Shown in pieces: positions 1-8,509 of a stretch of 60,052 nt of DNA. The stretch's first letter is position 1; each line of letters begins with the position of its first letter. Position numbers and translations under genes: made by a program. The notes below the pieces were generated by a model. That model was not told the origin of the DNA, made no database searches, and saw only the letters and a program-made list of their open reading frames with translations. Source of the DNA: Bacillota bacterium (GTDB lineage: Bacteria; Bacillota; Sulfobacillia; JAJZYS01; JAILZS01); contig JAILZS010000011.1 of assembly GCA_023512375.1 (NCBI GenBank), positions 1 through 60,052 on the forward strand, given 5' to 3'.

Positions 1-187
1 CTTCGGTCTCCAAGGGCCAGAAGTTCGGGTAGATGAGGCGGAAGAACTCCTCGTCCTCGTCCAGCAGGATGTAGTAGGCGCCGCCCTCGACCTTGAAGAC
101 GACGTCGCCGTCCGCGTCCAGGCGGGGGCGGTATCCCTCCTCGGCCAGGAACTCCAGGTAGCCCTGCGCCCGTTGCGCCCTCGTCAC
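1..187 (-). CDS. YbjN-like protein, 5' part only (runs off left edge)
   Basis: The minus strand reads an open frame from GTG at 187 to the window edge. The start of the product can be read as VTRAQRAQGYLEFLAEE, followed by a patch rich in Asp, Glu, Phe and Tyr. The pattern of an N-terminal helix followed by strands with 'GAYYILLDEDEEFF' resembles YbjN-domain proteins (a type III secretion chaperone-like fold of unclear role). An in-frame GTG at 199 is an alternative start. The gene is divergent from the acyl-CoA synthetase, so the roughly 240 bp between them should hold both promoters. The family call is tentative because the C-terminus is missing. Confidence 0.55.
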   Translation of the reverse strand, partial: MTRAQRAQGYLEFLAEEGYRPRLDADGDVVFKVEGGAYYILLDEDEEFFRLIYPNFWPLETE

Positions 188-448
188 GTCGGCCGCCACT
201 CCCTCACGTGGTGATCGGCTCCTGCTGGATTCCGTACCGGGCGCGCGGATCCCTTGCGGCCCTTGGGAACGCGGCGGCGCGAGCGGCCGCCGGGACCCTC
301 CGCTCCTTCCATGCGAGCGCACGGCCGGTTCCACGGCGGCCGGCGACCGACCGGCATCTTGGGTGGCGGAACCGGCGGAACCGGTTCGAACCCTTGGGCC
401 GCCGGTCCGATAGCCTGGTGTGAATGCGAGCCGGAGGTGATGTGGCGC

Positions 449-1101
449 ATGGAGGTTCCGCTCACCCCGTTGGCCCTGGTGGAACGCGGGCTCACGCTCT
501 ACCCCGACCGCGCCGCTGTGGTGGAGGACGCCGGCGTCTGCACGTACGCCCAGCTCGCCGACCGGCTTGGGCGACTGGCGGCCGCCGTGCGCCGGCTCGG
601 GGTGGGCCCGGGCGAGCGCGTCGCGCTGTTGGCCCCCAACACCGCCCAAGCTCTCGAGTGCTACAGCGGCGTCCCCTTCGCCGGCGCCGTCCTGGTGCCC
701 CTCAACACCCGCCTGGCGCCGGACGAACTCGGCTACATCCTGCGCCACAGCGAGGCGCGGGCGCTCTTTCTGGACGCCGCCCTCTGGCCCGCGGCGGAGC
801 GGGCGCTGGAAGGCCGGCGCCTCCCTTTGGTCGTCCTTGGCGAGGGGGAGAGGCCGCCGGGGGCCGTCGGGTACGAGGAACTTCTGGCGTCGACGCCGCC
901 TCTGGGGCTCGACCCGGAGGCGGTCGACGAACGCGCGCCGATCACCCTCAACTACACGAGCGGTACCACCGCGCGCCCCAAGGGCGTCGCCGTCACCCAC
1001 CGCGGCGCCTACCTGAACGCCGCCAACATGGTGTTCGCGCTGGGGCTCAGGCGGGAAGACGTACATCTCCACGTCGCACCCATGTTCCACGCGAACGGCT
1101 G
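449..1101 (+). pseudogene. Acyl-CoA synthetase, 5' half (split by integrated element)
   Basis: This is the N-terminal 218 codons of an AMP-forming acyl-CoA synthetase (ANL superfamily), the enzyme that activates fatty or aromatic acids to acyl-AMP and then acyl-CoA. The ATP-binding P-loop YTSGTTARPKGV lies at about residues 169-180, and MFHANGWG is just before the break. ATG 449 is chosen because GGAGG at 433-437 is 11 bp upstream; ATG 440 is too close. The frame runs on into foreign sequence after base 1,101 and ends near 1,423. Joining base 1,101 to 20,929 gives a 1,635-bp frame (544 aa), the normal family length, so the gene was cut by insertion and not by point decay. Confidence 0.9.
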
Positions 1102-1123
1102 GGGATTGGTCCGTGTGGGGCAC
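1087..1123. other. attL of the serine-recombinase element
   Basis: The left junction. Bases up to 1100-1101 (the TG core) are host gene sequence and 1102 onward is element sequence. The element half carries an 18-bp arm, TTGGTCCGTGTGGGGCAC, at 1106-1123. Its reverse complement recurs with 16 of 18 matches at 20905-20922 next to the right junction. The two arms lie symmetrically, each 5 bases from the centre of the TG core. Confidence 0.85.
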
Positions 1124-1429
1124 AGGCAAAAAGCGCGGAACGGCGGGCATTTCCGGCAGTTGGCGGCAGTGGCGCCGAGGGCGACAGTGAGGCGCGCGGG
1201 CGGGCATGAGCGCAAGGGCTCGGGGCGCCGACAGGTCGAACCGCCGGTGTCATGGAGGACGTGCCCAACTCCAGCTCAAGGCGAAGGAAGGGGCGAAGGA
1301 GTCTGTGGCGCTCTGCTTCCGGCTCTGCTCCCGACCGGAGGGGCTACACCGCGTTTGTGGCCGATGGGCCTGCCATGTCATCATGGAGCCAAGAGCCATA
1401 CTGTGGGATGGCTCCGGGAGTGATGTCAG
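1102..1429. other. Left-end element DNA without a recognisable gene
   Basis: About 330 bp between attL and the vapBC pair. Short frames exist, including read-through from the split synthetase to about 1,423, but none has a convincing start with recognisable content. The segment probably holds the vapBC promoter and operator. Confidence 0.5.
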
Positions 1430-1669
1430 GTGGAAGCTCGGGTTCGTCTGGGGAAAGGCGGTCGCGTGGTGTTGCCGGCACTGTATCGCAAGGCCCTGGA
1501 CCTACGGACGGGAGACGAGTTGGTGCTGGAGTTGGAGGGGGAGGTCTTGCACCTGTCGTCGGTCGCGGCCGCCGTCAGGCGCGCACAAGCGATCGTCTCC
1601 CGGCGCGTTCCCGGGAATCGCAGCCTTGCCGGGGAGCTGATCTCCGAACGGCGGACGGAGGGCTCGTGA
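1430..1669 (+). CDS. vapB: VapB-type antitoxin (AbrB/MazE fold)
   Basis: This 79-aa protein starts with MEARVRLGKGGRVVLPALYR, the swapped-hairpin AbrB/SpoVT/MazE DNA-binding motif (K-G-R-V-V-L-P-x-x-x-R) seen in VapB antitoxins. The C-terminal half is helical and charged, as expected for the part that occupies the toxin groove. GTG 1430 is supported by a CCGGGAG ribosome site at 1414-1420. It overlaps the toxin gene by 4 bp (GTGA), so the two are translationally coupled. By family rule the antitoxin, alone and with the toxin, represses its own promoter. The pair lies at the left end of the integrated element, where an addiction module would stabilise it. Confidence 0.82.
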   Translation: MEARVRLGKGGRVVLPALYRKALDLRTGDELVLELEGEVLHLSSVAAAVRRAQAIVSRRVPGNRSLAGELISERRTEGS

Positions 1670-2052
1670 GTACCTGCCTTCTCGATGCGTCGGCCATCCT
1701 TGCGCTTCTGCAGGGGGAGCCGGGAGCCAACACCGTAGCTGAAGCCATGAGATCCGGTGCCGCGGTGGTCTCCGTGAATCTCAGCGAAGTGGTGGCGAAG
1801 CTGTGTGACGGCGGCCTGTCGGACGAAGAGATCGGGCAGGTCCTCGGCGAGCTCAAGCTCGACGTCGTCGCCTTCGATCGCGAGGATGCCCGCTTGGCTG
1901 GACTGCTTCGCCGCGGAACGAGGGGGAGCGGACTGTCCCTCGGCGACCGGGCGTGCCTTGCGGTCGGTGTTCGCCGCGGCTTGACCGTTCTGACGGCCGA
2001 CGCCGCGTGGGTGGGCGTCGTGCCCGGAGCTCACGTCATCGCCATCCGATAG
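1666..2052 (+). CDS. vapC: VapC-type PIN-domain ribonuclease toxin
   Basis: This 128-aa PIN-domain protein keeps the four acidic metal ligands at the expected spacing: D7 (CLLDAS), E41 (NLSEVV), D94 (LGDRA) and D112 (TADAAW). VapC toxins are Mg-dependent endoribonucleases, usually cutting initiator tRNA or rRNA loops, and are held inactive by the cognate VapB. GTG 1666 overlaps the antitoxin stop by 4 bp. The length and intact active site suggest a functional toxin. It is the second gene of a two-gene operon and the second ORF in from attL. The target RNA cannot be told from sequence. Confidence 0.85.
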   Translation: MSTCLLDASAILALLQGEPGANTVAEAMRSGAAVVSVNLSEVVAKLCDGGLSDEEIGQVLGELKLDVVAFDREDARLAGLLRRGTRGSGLSLGDRACLAVGVRRGLTVLTADAAWVGVVPGAHVIAIR

Positions 2053-2265
2053 GGCTGGCCAAGCCTGCTCGCAGGAAGGACCTCCTTTCGACGCCACCCG
2101 TCGCCAGCCCGGGGCAGGCCACCTTGTGGTTGTGGCTGGGAGGAATACAAATGTCGCTCGGGGAGGAAGGAGCTACGCGGGGGCGAACGTGATGCCGCAT
2201 CGGGTGCCGATACGTCGCAGCCTTGTCCCCCTCGATCGTGCACCCTTGGGAGATGACACGCGGAG

Positions 2266-2751
2266 ATGGGGACGACGCGCCGCCCGTTCGAGAGTATGCT
2301 CCCCGACATTGCGGCAGCTATGGGAGCGGTACTGTTCGTGTTCGACCGGACGAAGAACAAGGCCCGACTGCGCCCGCGCGAGATGGTACTCTTTGCTGCC
2401 GATATTGCGTCGGTGGCCCGTCAGATCGGGCTGCCGGCACAGCCAACGAACTTCGATCTGGAAGGCGCGTGCTTGGCTCTGCGAGAGTTGCTGATGGATT
2501 TCCGGCAGACGACGGACGCCCGGGAGTCGAAGCACGAGCACGCGGACCGCTGTCGCTGGAGCAGCTATAGCTTCCATGTACCCGTTCGCGTTCCAAGCCA
2601 CTGGTCGAGAGACAAGGAAGAAGACGAGGCCTGCGACCATCTTGACTGGCTCGGCGACCAGCTATATATGCGGCAGCACAACGTACGGAACATTTGGCCG
2701 GAACGGAACGTGGTACCGTCCGCATTCGAGATGAACCGATCGCGGCATTAG
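2266..2751 (+). CDS. Hypothetical protein, 161 aa
   Basis: I do not recognise a family. The frame from ATG 2266 has codon use that looks coding, though with more A or T at third positions than the neighbours, and the surrounding 2.1-2.8 kb is visibly less GC-rich than the rest. The N-terminal half is amphipathic (MLPDIAAAMGAVLFVFDRT) and the C-terminal half is rich in charged and His residues, without a clear metal-binding pattern. There is no signal peptide or membrane segment. It lies inside the element between vapC and the hydrolase; the different base composition suggests separate acquisition. Confidence 0.45.
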   Translation: MGTTRRPFESMLPDIAAAMGAVLFVFDRTKNKARLRPREMVLFAADIASVARQIGLPAQPTNFDLEGACLALRELLMDFRQTTDARESKHEHADRCRWSSYSFHVPVRVPSHWSRDKEEDEACDHLDWLGDQLYMRQHNVRNIWPERNVVPSAFEMNRSRH

Positions 2752-3190
2752 GCGTTCAAGGCGTTTCACCCAGGGTGCTGGAGGGCAGCGCGGCGGCGAG
2801 CAACTGGGAGACGGTGAACGTCGTGTTCGGCCCGAGCTGTAGTGCCGACCGGCCTGGCCTTCGTGCCAGGCCTCCTTCTGGCATCATGGCGATGCCCGAT
2901 CGCTGCCGGGGGCGCACGCTTGTCGGAGGCTCCCTGCTGCACCATGGCTGGGGGCGGCTGAACCTCACGGTGCACCGGTAAACCGAGGCGTAGACCCGCC
3001 GCGACGCGGCCGGGCTTGTAGCGCCCCTGGCCGCCGGGTCGTCTTCCTGGGTATTGCGTGCGCGCGGAAGAACGACGGCGTACGCCAGTGGCACCGGAGG
3101 CGTTGGCAAAAGATTGCTCGGCTCGCGCCGCGCAACCGAAGACCGTCGGCAATGAAGGGGTGTTCTCGGAACAGGCGGCCGGTGTCGCCC
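2752..3190. other. Gene-poor stretch
   Basis: About 440 bp between the hypothetical gene and the convergent hydrolase gene. Several short frames overlap on both strands, but none has a recognisable product or a good ribosome site. I see no clear repeat or hairpin. It could be decayed coding sequence within the element. Confidence 0.4.
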
Positions 3191-4198
3191 TCAGCCGGTT
3201 GCGCCTGAGATAGGCGGCGAAGCGTGCTGCACCAGCCAGTCCATCAGGATTCGCACGCTTTCGGCGTCGAGAGTAGTATCGGCGACATTGTAACCCCGGG
3301 CCGCGTCGGCTGCCGTCAGCTCCGTGCGGCTGCGGCGTTCATGCTTGAACACGTGGTTGGCGTTGGGAGGGAAGGCCAAGGTCGCGTTGGCACCGTCGCC
3401 GAACGCTTGCGCAAGCCGCTGGCCGTCCTCTTCCCAGTCTACCTGGATGTCCTTCTGCCCGATCATGATGAGGACCGGCAGCCGCACCGACCGCAACAGG
3501 ACGGCGGCATCTGCCGACCAGAGTTCGCGCGCGAACGGCAAGTTGGCCGGCGCCTCGAGTGAGCTGAGGAGCTGCCTCACGCCGTCCGGAAGGGATGGGT
3601 CTGGGTTCGCCGGGTAGCCGGCGAGGAAACGGTCGACGGCCTCGTCGTAGAGCGCAAGAAGATGCTCCCCGTCCGGAAGGGCGGCGGCCTGCCGAGCCAG
3701 CTGGGCGCGGGCGACTGCGCCCACGGGGCGCCCCGGCGGCGCCAGGAGGATGATGCCGCGCAAAGGAACCTGCGGGTCGTTCAGGACGTAGTTCAGGACA
3801 TGCAAGGCACCCTCGCTGTGCCCCAGGCCGAACACCCGATCACGCCGAATGTACGACCGCGATACTGCTGCTGCGACAGCCCCGGCGAACTCCTCGCGGT
3901 GCGAGGCCATGCTGACCCGCCCCAGGAGGTGAGGCAGGTTCTCCCGCGCGTGGGGACCCGCGACACGCTTGTCGTAGCGAAGGGACGCGAAGCCTCGGGT
4001 GGCCAGTGCCTCGGCGATCAGACGGCCGCTGCCATTGGAGCCGGGAAGAAGGGGGGAGTTCCAGTCGCGGTCCGTCGGGCCGCTTCCGGCAACCATGACG
4101 ACGACCGGAAAGGGGCCGGACGCAGCGGGCGTCAGCAAGGTACCGTGCACCCGCGTCTCGCCGAGCTCCCAGTCGATCTCGTCGGTGTGGAATTCCAC
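3191..4198 (-). CDS. Alpha/beta hydrolase (dienelactone hydrolase/S9-like)
   Basis: This 335-aa cytoplasmic protein has the alpha/beta-hydrolase layout. An N-terminal strand region is followed by the oxyanion-loop motif VVMVAGSGPTDRD (about residues 33-45), the nucleophile elbow GLGHSEG (Ser in G-x-S-x-G, about residue 129), a lid region, a late Asp in IGQKDIQVDW, and the catalytic His in PPNANHVFKHE. Members hydrolyse esters or short peptides; the substrate here is unknown. GTG 4198 has AGGGAG about 8-9 bp upstream. It is transcribed leftward in the element, separately from the NO cluster. Confidence 0.75.
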   Translation of the reverse strand: MEFHTDEIDWELGETRVHGTLLTPAASGPFPVVVMVAGSGPTDRDWNSPLLPGSNGSGRLIAEALATRGFASLRYDKRVAGPHARENLPHLLGRVSMASHREEFAGAVAAAVSRSYIRRDRVFGLGHSEGALHVLNYVLNDPQVPLRGIILLAPPGRPVGAVARAQLARQAAALPDGEHLLALYDEAVDRFLAGYPANPDPSLPDGVRQLLSSLEAPANLPFARELWSADAAVLLRSVRLPVLIMIGQKDIQVDWEEDGQRLAQAFGDGANATLAFPPNANHVFKHERRSRTELTAADAARGYNVADTTLDAESVRILMDWLVQHASPPISGATG

Positions 4199-4334
4199 GG
4201 TATCATCTCCCTCGAACCCACGGCGTCTTTCGCACCCGTGCGGCGCCGCCGATTGCGTTCAGCGGTTATCTGGCGGTCGCTTTCGTCGAGACCGGCGCGC
4301 GGAGACGGACGCGCCCTGGTGTGCCAAGGCGCCT

Positions 4335-4781
4335 TCAGGGCGAGTCGATCGCCCTTCTCACGAGAGCGACGATCCGTTCGGCTTCGGCATCTCCAAGGTC
4401 TGTCAGCGCGTACACCACCGGCCACATGGTGCCTTCGTCGAGACGGGCACGGTCGCCGAATCCCAAGGTCGCATACCGCGCCTTGAACCGGGCCCCGCTT
4501 TGAAAGTAGCAGAGAACCTTCCCGTCCTTGGCATAGGCTGGCATGCCGTACCAGGTCCTGGGCGTAAGCTCCGGCGCGTAGGTTTTGAGGAGCGCGTGCA
4601 ACCGCTCGGCCATCGCCCGGTCCTGCGCCGGCATCTCGGCGATCTTGGCCAACACAGCTTCTTCGCCTTCCGTGTCGCGCACCCGGTCACGCATGGCTGC
4701 GCGCTCTTCTTCTGTGAAACGGGAGTGGGCGCCGCCGCGGTCCCGCGATGGCTTGGCGGATGGAGACGTTCTGGCCGGCAT
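4335..4781 (-). CDS. DUF1801/YdhG-like small protein
   Basis: This 148-aa protein has the DUF1801 (YdhG/YjbR-like) features: a helical segment with 'VLAKIAEMPAQDR', then TWYGMPAYAKDGKVLCYFQ, where the W-x-G-M-P-A-Y and following F/Y-Q strand are typical, and a C-terminal ERIVALVRRAI helix. Relatives such as B. subtilis YdhG/Fra bind iron and are proposed frataxin-like iron chaperones, which would suit a cluster with iron-sulfur and diiron proteins; that link is inference. ATG 4781 is preferred because GGAGG at 4791-4795 is 9 bp upstream; ATG 4790 abuts it. Confidence 0.7.
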   Translation of the reverse strand: MPARTSPSAKPSRDRGGAHSRFTEEERAAMRDRVRDTEGEEAVLAKIAEMPAQDRAMAERLHALLKTYAPELTPRTWYGMPAYAKDGKVLCYFQSGARFKARYATLGFGDRARLDEGTMWPVVYALTDLGDAEAERIVALVRRAIDSP

Positions 4782-5095
4782 CGAATACATCCTCCACGAT
4801 GTCTGGTGCGGTCTGGTGCATGAATCAAGCTGCGTCGTGAGCGGCCTCACGATAGCACACGCTGACACCGAATTGAGAGAGGGCGAGACAAGGAGTCCGC
4901 GTGTCCTGCCGCCTAGCGGAACAGGGGCCGTAGCTGCTGGGGGCGCCGGGGGGCCCTGGTGGGCCCCTGCGGGGAGAAATGGCGGCAAGCGGCTGATCCT
5001 TCGCATCGCGGCGTCTGGTAGCGCTGCGCCCACCCCGCACCGCGCGAGTCGCCACGGCGGCGACGTCGCCCGTCGGCCGCCTTTCCCTCCCCTCC
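4782..5095. other. Intergenic stretch, no gene seen
   Basis: About 310 bp between the DUF1801 gene and the membrane protein that ends the NO operon. It includes a GC-rich run with GGGGGCCCTGGTGGGCCCC-like dyads near 4950-4970 that could form a terminator hairpin for the leftward operon. No T-tract follows, so that is only a possibility. No coding signal stands out. Confidence 0.35.
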
Positions 5096-5614
5096 TCACG
5101 CTCCTACGACTAGTCCCGTGCCGAGCAGGCTGACGACGAGGGCCAGGAATAGGTTCATCCGCCCGAGCCATGACGCCCAGCGCCGTGCCCGTTCGATCTC
5201 GGCGAGAAGGGCGGGTGACGGCCCCTCGCGCCGCAGGCGCTCGCCCAGGCGAGCCGAGCGTTCCACCAAGACCACGTCGTGGCCCACAACCCCGACCAGG
5301 AGCACCGCCACGGCCGCGAGCTTGAGGCCGAGCACCGTTCCCAAGGGCGTAAGGTAGAAGGACCAGGCGAACAGCTCGGCCGGCCGGATCCCCATGAGCA
5401 GGAGGTTGGCGACCCCGGTGACGAGGAGCAACCCGATCGCCGTCCAGGCGTACGGACGGCTGCGCCGACCCAGGGAGCGGAACAACTCCGCCCGTTCCTC
5501 CGCCGGCAGGGTGCGACTGTAGGGGCCGGCAACCAGGGCGAGAAACAGCATCTCGCCGATCCAGAACATCGCCGCAAGAACATGAACATACAGAACCGCC
5601 CACCTGAGCCCCAT
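5096..5614 (-). CDS. Four-helix membrane protein (CopD/DUF4149-like)
   Basis: This 172-aa integral membrane protein has about four hydrophobic segments: residues 5-30 with 'YVHVLAAMFWIGEMLFLALV', 55-75, 90-115 and 150-170. The first helix contains the H-x8-G-E/x pattern seen in CopD and DUF4149 proteins, which are linked to copper or haem handling in the membrane. It is the last gene of the leftward operon that starts with the oxidase, 48 bp after the hemerythrin gene, and ATG 5614 has GGGAGG about 11 bp upstream. A role in metal supply or assembly of the oxidase is plausible but unproven. Confidence 0.65.
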   Translation of the reverse strand: MGLRWAVLYVHVLAAMFWIGEMLFLALVAGPYSRTLPAEERAELFRSLGRRSRPYAWTAIGLLLVTGVANLLLMGIRPAELFAWSFYLTPLGTVLGLKLAAVAVLLVGVVGHDVVLVERSARLGERLRREGPSPALLAEIERARRWASWLGRMNLFLALVVSLLGTGLVVGA

Positions 5615-5662
5615 CGAGATCCCGCCCTCCCATCGCCGCCGTGCGGTGCGGCAGCATCCGCC

Positions 5663-6103
5663 CTACCGTCGTTCCCAGGCGGCGAGGACAGGGGCGGGTA
5701 GGTGGCGCGCCTTCGGGAACACGAGGAGGTTCTCGCGCTGCATGTGCATGGCGAGCCGCCCGCGCAGCGTCCGCGCCGGCTCCGTCCAATGCGCGGCCGC
5801 CGCGTCCTGGTCCGCAAGGGTGCGCACGCGTTCGTAGAGGGTGCGCACCTCGGCGTGCTCGGCGATCAGCGTCGCCAACAGCGCGTCCATGCCCGCGCCT
5901 TGGAGGGCCGGGAACACGATGTCCTCCTCGCTTTCGGCATGGCCGTGGACGATGGCGCACACGACCCGTAGCGCATCCTCGCGTTCGTCGCCCCAGACGC
6001 TACGGGCCTTGCCGGCGAGGGCAAGGGCGCACGCCGCCTCGAGGCGTTCGAGCGCCGCCGCGGCCTCGCGGTGTTCCTCCTCCAACCGCTCGATCAACGA
6101 CAT
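5663..6103 (-). CDS. Hemerythrin HHE-domain protein
   Basis: This 146-aa all-helical protein has the hemerythrin cation-binding pattern: EEEHREAAAALERLE near the start, HGHAESEEDIVFPAL at about 53-67 (His and Glu ligands), EHAEVRTLYERV at about 82-93, and HMQRENLLVFPKA at about 120-132. These residues would hold a non-haem diiron site that binds O2 or NO, or takes part in iron-sulfur repair as in YtfE/Ric proteins. It is 14 bp downstream of the DUF59 gene. The operon also carries DUF2249 proteins and the oxidase, a grouping common in NO-metabolising bacteria. Confidence 0.85.
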   Translation of the reverse strand: MSLIERLEEEHREAAAALERLEAACALALAGKARSVWGDEREDALRVVCAIVHGHAESEEDIVFPALQGAGMDALLATLIAEHAEVRTLYERVRTLADQDAAAAHWTEPARTLRGRLAMHMQRENLLVFPKARHLPAPVLAAWERR

Positions 6104-6117
6104 GCCGTCGGCCTCCC

Positions 6118-6432
6118 TCAAGCGAAACCGAAGTGACGCTTGGCGTCGTCGCTCATCATGTCCGGCGTCCACGGCGGCGACCACACCACCTGCACGGCCA
6201 CGTCGTGCACGCCGTCGAGCATCGCCACCCGTTCGCGCGTGCCCTCCTCGATGTAGTCGGCTGCCGGGCAGCCCGGTGTCGTCATCGTCATCGTGATCTC
6301 CACTCGTCCGTCCTCCACGGCGATGCCGTACACGAGACCGAGGTCGACGATGTTGTAGCCGAGTTCGGGATCGTAGACCTCGCGGAGCGCCTCGCGCACT
6401 GTCTCGACGCTGGGTTCGCCCGTGTCGCTCAC
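6118..6432 (-). CDS. DUF59/MIP18-family iron-sulfur assembly protein
   Basis: This 104-aa protein matches the MIP18/DUF59 family (SufT, PaaD N-domain). It has VREALREVYDPELGYNIVDL, where the D-P-E-L-x-x-N-I-V-D-L motif is diagnostic, and ITMTMTTPGCPAADYIEE with the conserved reactive Cys in T-P-G-C-P. Family members help mature iron-sulfur proteins. The GTG start at 6432 overlaps the stop of the preceding DUF2249 gene by 4 bp, so it is coupled to it. Here it would fit repair or assembly of iron centres damaged by NO. Confidence 0.88.
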   Translation of the reverse strand: MSDTGEPSVETVREALREVYDPELGYNIVDLGLVYGIAVEDGRVEITMTMTTPGCPAADYIEEGTRERVAMLDGVHDVAVQVVWSPPWTPDMMSDDAKRHFGFA

Positions 6433-6971
6433 GCCCTGTCGCCTCCCCGGCGGATGGTGAGGTGGACGCCGTCGTTTCGGCGGTCGATGCGGATCTGGTG
6501 GCCTCGGGCCTCAAGCTCCGGCAGGAGGAACATGGGCTCGCGGTCGTTGATCGCGGCGAGCACCTCGCCCGGGGCGAGGTCCTCCAGCGCCTGCAGGATC
6601 CGCATCATGGGTTCGGGCGGCATAAGGCCGCGGTTGTCGAGGTGGGTCGCGGGCGGTGGCCAGTCGTCGCTTGCCGTTTCGGCCGGAGAGCGCCCGTCCC
6701 CCCGGACGGCGCCGGCCGCTCCCCGCGCGGTCTGTGCCGGCCGAAACAGGATCTCCCAGTCGCCCTCGCCCAGCCGCCGGGCCTCGTGCGCGAAGCCCCG
6801 CCCGGCGAGGACCCGGTAGAGGGGAATCGGCTCGAACGTCGCGTACAGGCGCAGGCCGCGACCCGGTGGCAAGGCGTCGACCGCCGCCAGGATGCGGGCG
6901 AGGGGCTCGCGCCCCGCGCGCAGGTCGTCGCGTACGTCGAGGACGCTCAGATCATCGTCGCTCGTTCCCAT
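6429..6971 (-). CDS. Protein with two DUF2249 domains
   Basis: This 180-aa protein holds two DUF2249 units. The first is at about 8-78, with LDVRDDLRAGREPLARILAA and LRLYATFEPIPLYRVL. The second is at about 110-175, with LDNRGLMPPEPMMRILQALE and VLAAINDREPMFLLPELEAR. A low-complexity linker joins them. DUF2249 is a TusA-like fold often found beside hemerythrins, NnrS-type proteins and NO regulators; its biochemical role is not settled. ATG 6971 has AGGGGGAG upstream and overlaps the end of the membrane-protein gene by 20 bp. The duplication in one chain may provide two interaction surfaces. Confidence 0.85.
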   Translation of the reverse strand: MGTSDDDLSVLDVRDDLRAGREPLARILAAVDALPPGRGLRLYATFEPIPLYRVLAGRGFAHEARRLGEGDWEILFRPAQTARGAAGAVRGDGRSPAETASDDWPPPATHLDNRGLMPPEPMMRILQALEDLAPGEVLAAINDREPMFLLPELEARGHQIRIDRRNDGVHLTIRRGGDRA

Positions 6972-8457
6972 GGTTGGCTCCCCCTTTCGTGGTCGGCGTG
7001 AGGGGTGCCGGCGCCGGTCGGGGCAAGGCTGCGCTGCGACCGAGGGGCACCGCTGCCGCAGCGGCCGCGTTCGAACCGACGCTCGCACCGGAGCCCGCAC
7101 CCGCGCTGTCGCCGGTGCCTGCACCGTTGCCGGCTGCGAGGATCTCGGGCCGTACGCGTCGACTGTGCGCGAGCTCCCAGGCGATGCCCGCGAGGGCGAT
7201 CAGGAGGGCGAGCGCGCTCGCCCGAGCCAGGTCGGGCGCCGGCGCGGCGACGGCGAGGGACAGGACGAGAGCGCCGACAAACCACAGGACGAACCAAGGC
7301 TTCGCCTGCCCTTCGCGTACGAGGTCTTGCACCCGCGGCACCCGCTCTCTCCCCATCCGCGCGCCATAGCGCTCGATCCAGGTGAGAAACGGCACGATCT
7401 TGTACAGCTGGCTCAGCCCGAGTCCGCTCAGCCAGCCCATCAGGGCAAGGGCGACGACCGGAGCGAACGCCGCCATGCCGCCGCCGGCCAGGCGGGCGAC
7501 CAGCCCCCACCCTAGCGCCAGGGCGAGGAGGGCGAGCGCCCAGGCGCCAAACCGCGCGTTCAGCTCGAGTGCGCGCCGCCGGCGCTGGCGATACATGATC
7601 GCCATGTCGGCCACGAACACCGCCACGCCGAGCGTCGCAGCGCCCAGACCCATGTCGGCAAGCATCCCTAACGCCCGCGCCGCGGGTGCAAACGTCGCCG
7701 CAAGGCCGGCGACGAATGCCAGGCCGAGGCCGACGGCGGTGAGGAGGAAGGCCGCGTCGCCCGAACGACCGCGTTCTTCCGGGGCGAGCGTGAACATCGC
7801 CAGGAGCTTGAGGCCCACACCCATCGCGGTGAGGGTGAACCAGCCTCCGACGCCGGCGAGGACGTGAAACGGCAGGCCCTCCCCGGCGAGGGTGGCGGCC
7901 AGGACGGGCGGCAGGAGCGTCGGGACGGTGAGCGTCGCCGCGAGGGTCAGGCCGAGGAGCACCGTCGCCGCCAGGAACGCGAGCGCCGCCGCCGCATACC
8001 GGCCGCTGAGGGGGAGTGGGCGGGCGCGCCAGAGGGTGACGGCGAGATTCACCGCGTTCACGCCGACGCCGCTGACGACGAGCGCGCCGCCGATCGGCAA
8101 CGCGAGGTCCGCCGCCGTGCCGAAAGGTGCCGCCAGCGGGCCGCCGCCCAGGGCGAGGAAGCCGACGAGCATTGCGCCAAGGCCGACGACGAGGAGGGCA
8201 AGCGCCGGCCCAGGGGCGCCGTCGCTCGCGAGCTGGCGGCGGGTGATCACCGGCACCAACTGGCTCAGCGCGCCGAGCATGAGCGGCGTGAGCCAGCCGA
8301 GGGTGAGGAGGTGGACCGTCACCAAAGTCGCCGGCGCCAGGATCGGCGCCGCCGGGTAGCTCACCCCAGCCGCGACAAGGGCGAGGGCAAGGGCCAGTGC
8401 GGCAAGGGCCACGGCGAAGTAGCGAAGCGTCCAGCGTTGCACCCGCACCCCGAGCAT
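6952..8457 (-). CDS. About 12-helix membrane protein, haem-copper oxidase subunit I-like or NnrS-like
   Basis: This 501-aa integral membrane protein has about twelve helices. Helix 2 has VHLLTLGWLTPLMLGALSQL, where the His followed by L-x-L-G-W resembles the haem-ligand helix of the haem-copper oxidase superfamily. GLPFHVLAGVGGWFTLTAMG and SQLYKIVPFLTWIERYG are characteristic of a family of oxidase-like proteins found in NO and denitrification clusters. The CuB His pair of true oxidases is not seen, so it probably binds haem or copper without being an oxidase. The C-terminal 60 residues are low complexity (Gly, Ala, Ser, Pro). It sits directly below the subunit I gene and an accessory membrane gene in the same operon. 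Confidence 0.6.
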   Translation of the reverse strand: MLGVRVQRWTLRYFAVALAALALALALVAAGVSYPAAPILAPATLVTVHLLTLGWLTPLMLGALSQLVPVITRRQLASDGAPGPALALLVVGLGAMLVGFLALGGGPLAAPFGTAADLALPIGGALVVSGVGVNAVNLAVTLWRARPLPLSGRYAAAALAFLAATVLLGLTLAATLTVPTLLPPVLAATLAGEGLPFHVLAGVGGWFTLTAMGVGLKLLAMFTLAPEERGRSGDAAFLLTAVGLGLAFVAGLAATFAPAARALGMLADMGLGAATLGVAVFVADMAIMYRQRRRRALELNARFGAWALALLALALGWGLVARLAGGGMAAFAPVVALALMGWLSGLGLSQLYKIVPFLTWIERYGARMGRERVPRVQDLVREGQAKPWFVLWFVGALVLSLAVAAPAPDLARASALALLIALAGIAWELAHSRRVRPEILAAGNGAGTGDSAGAGSGASVGSNAAAAAAVPLGRSAALPRPAPAPLTPTTKGGANHGNERR

Positions 8458-8509
8458 GGCCGTTCCCTCCTCAGGAGCTCGTCGAGCGCGACACCTGGCG
8501 CGAGCGCCT

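Noticed and set aside
449-1423. Acyl-CoA synthetase treated as a gene broken by a frameshift
   Set aside because: The second half lies 19.8 kb away and joins in frame at the TG core, so insertion explains the break completely.
1206-1640. Short plus-strand frames around the left attachment site and VapB
   Set aside because: No ribosome site or family match, and they overlap VapB in another frame.
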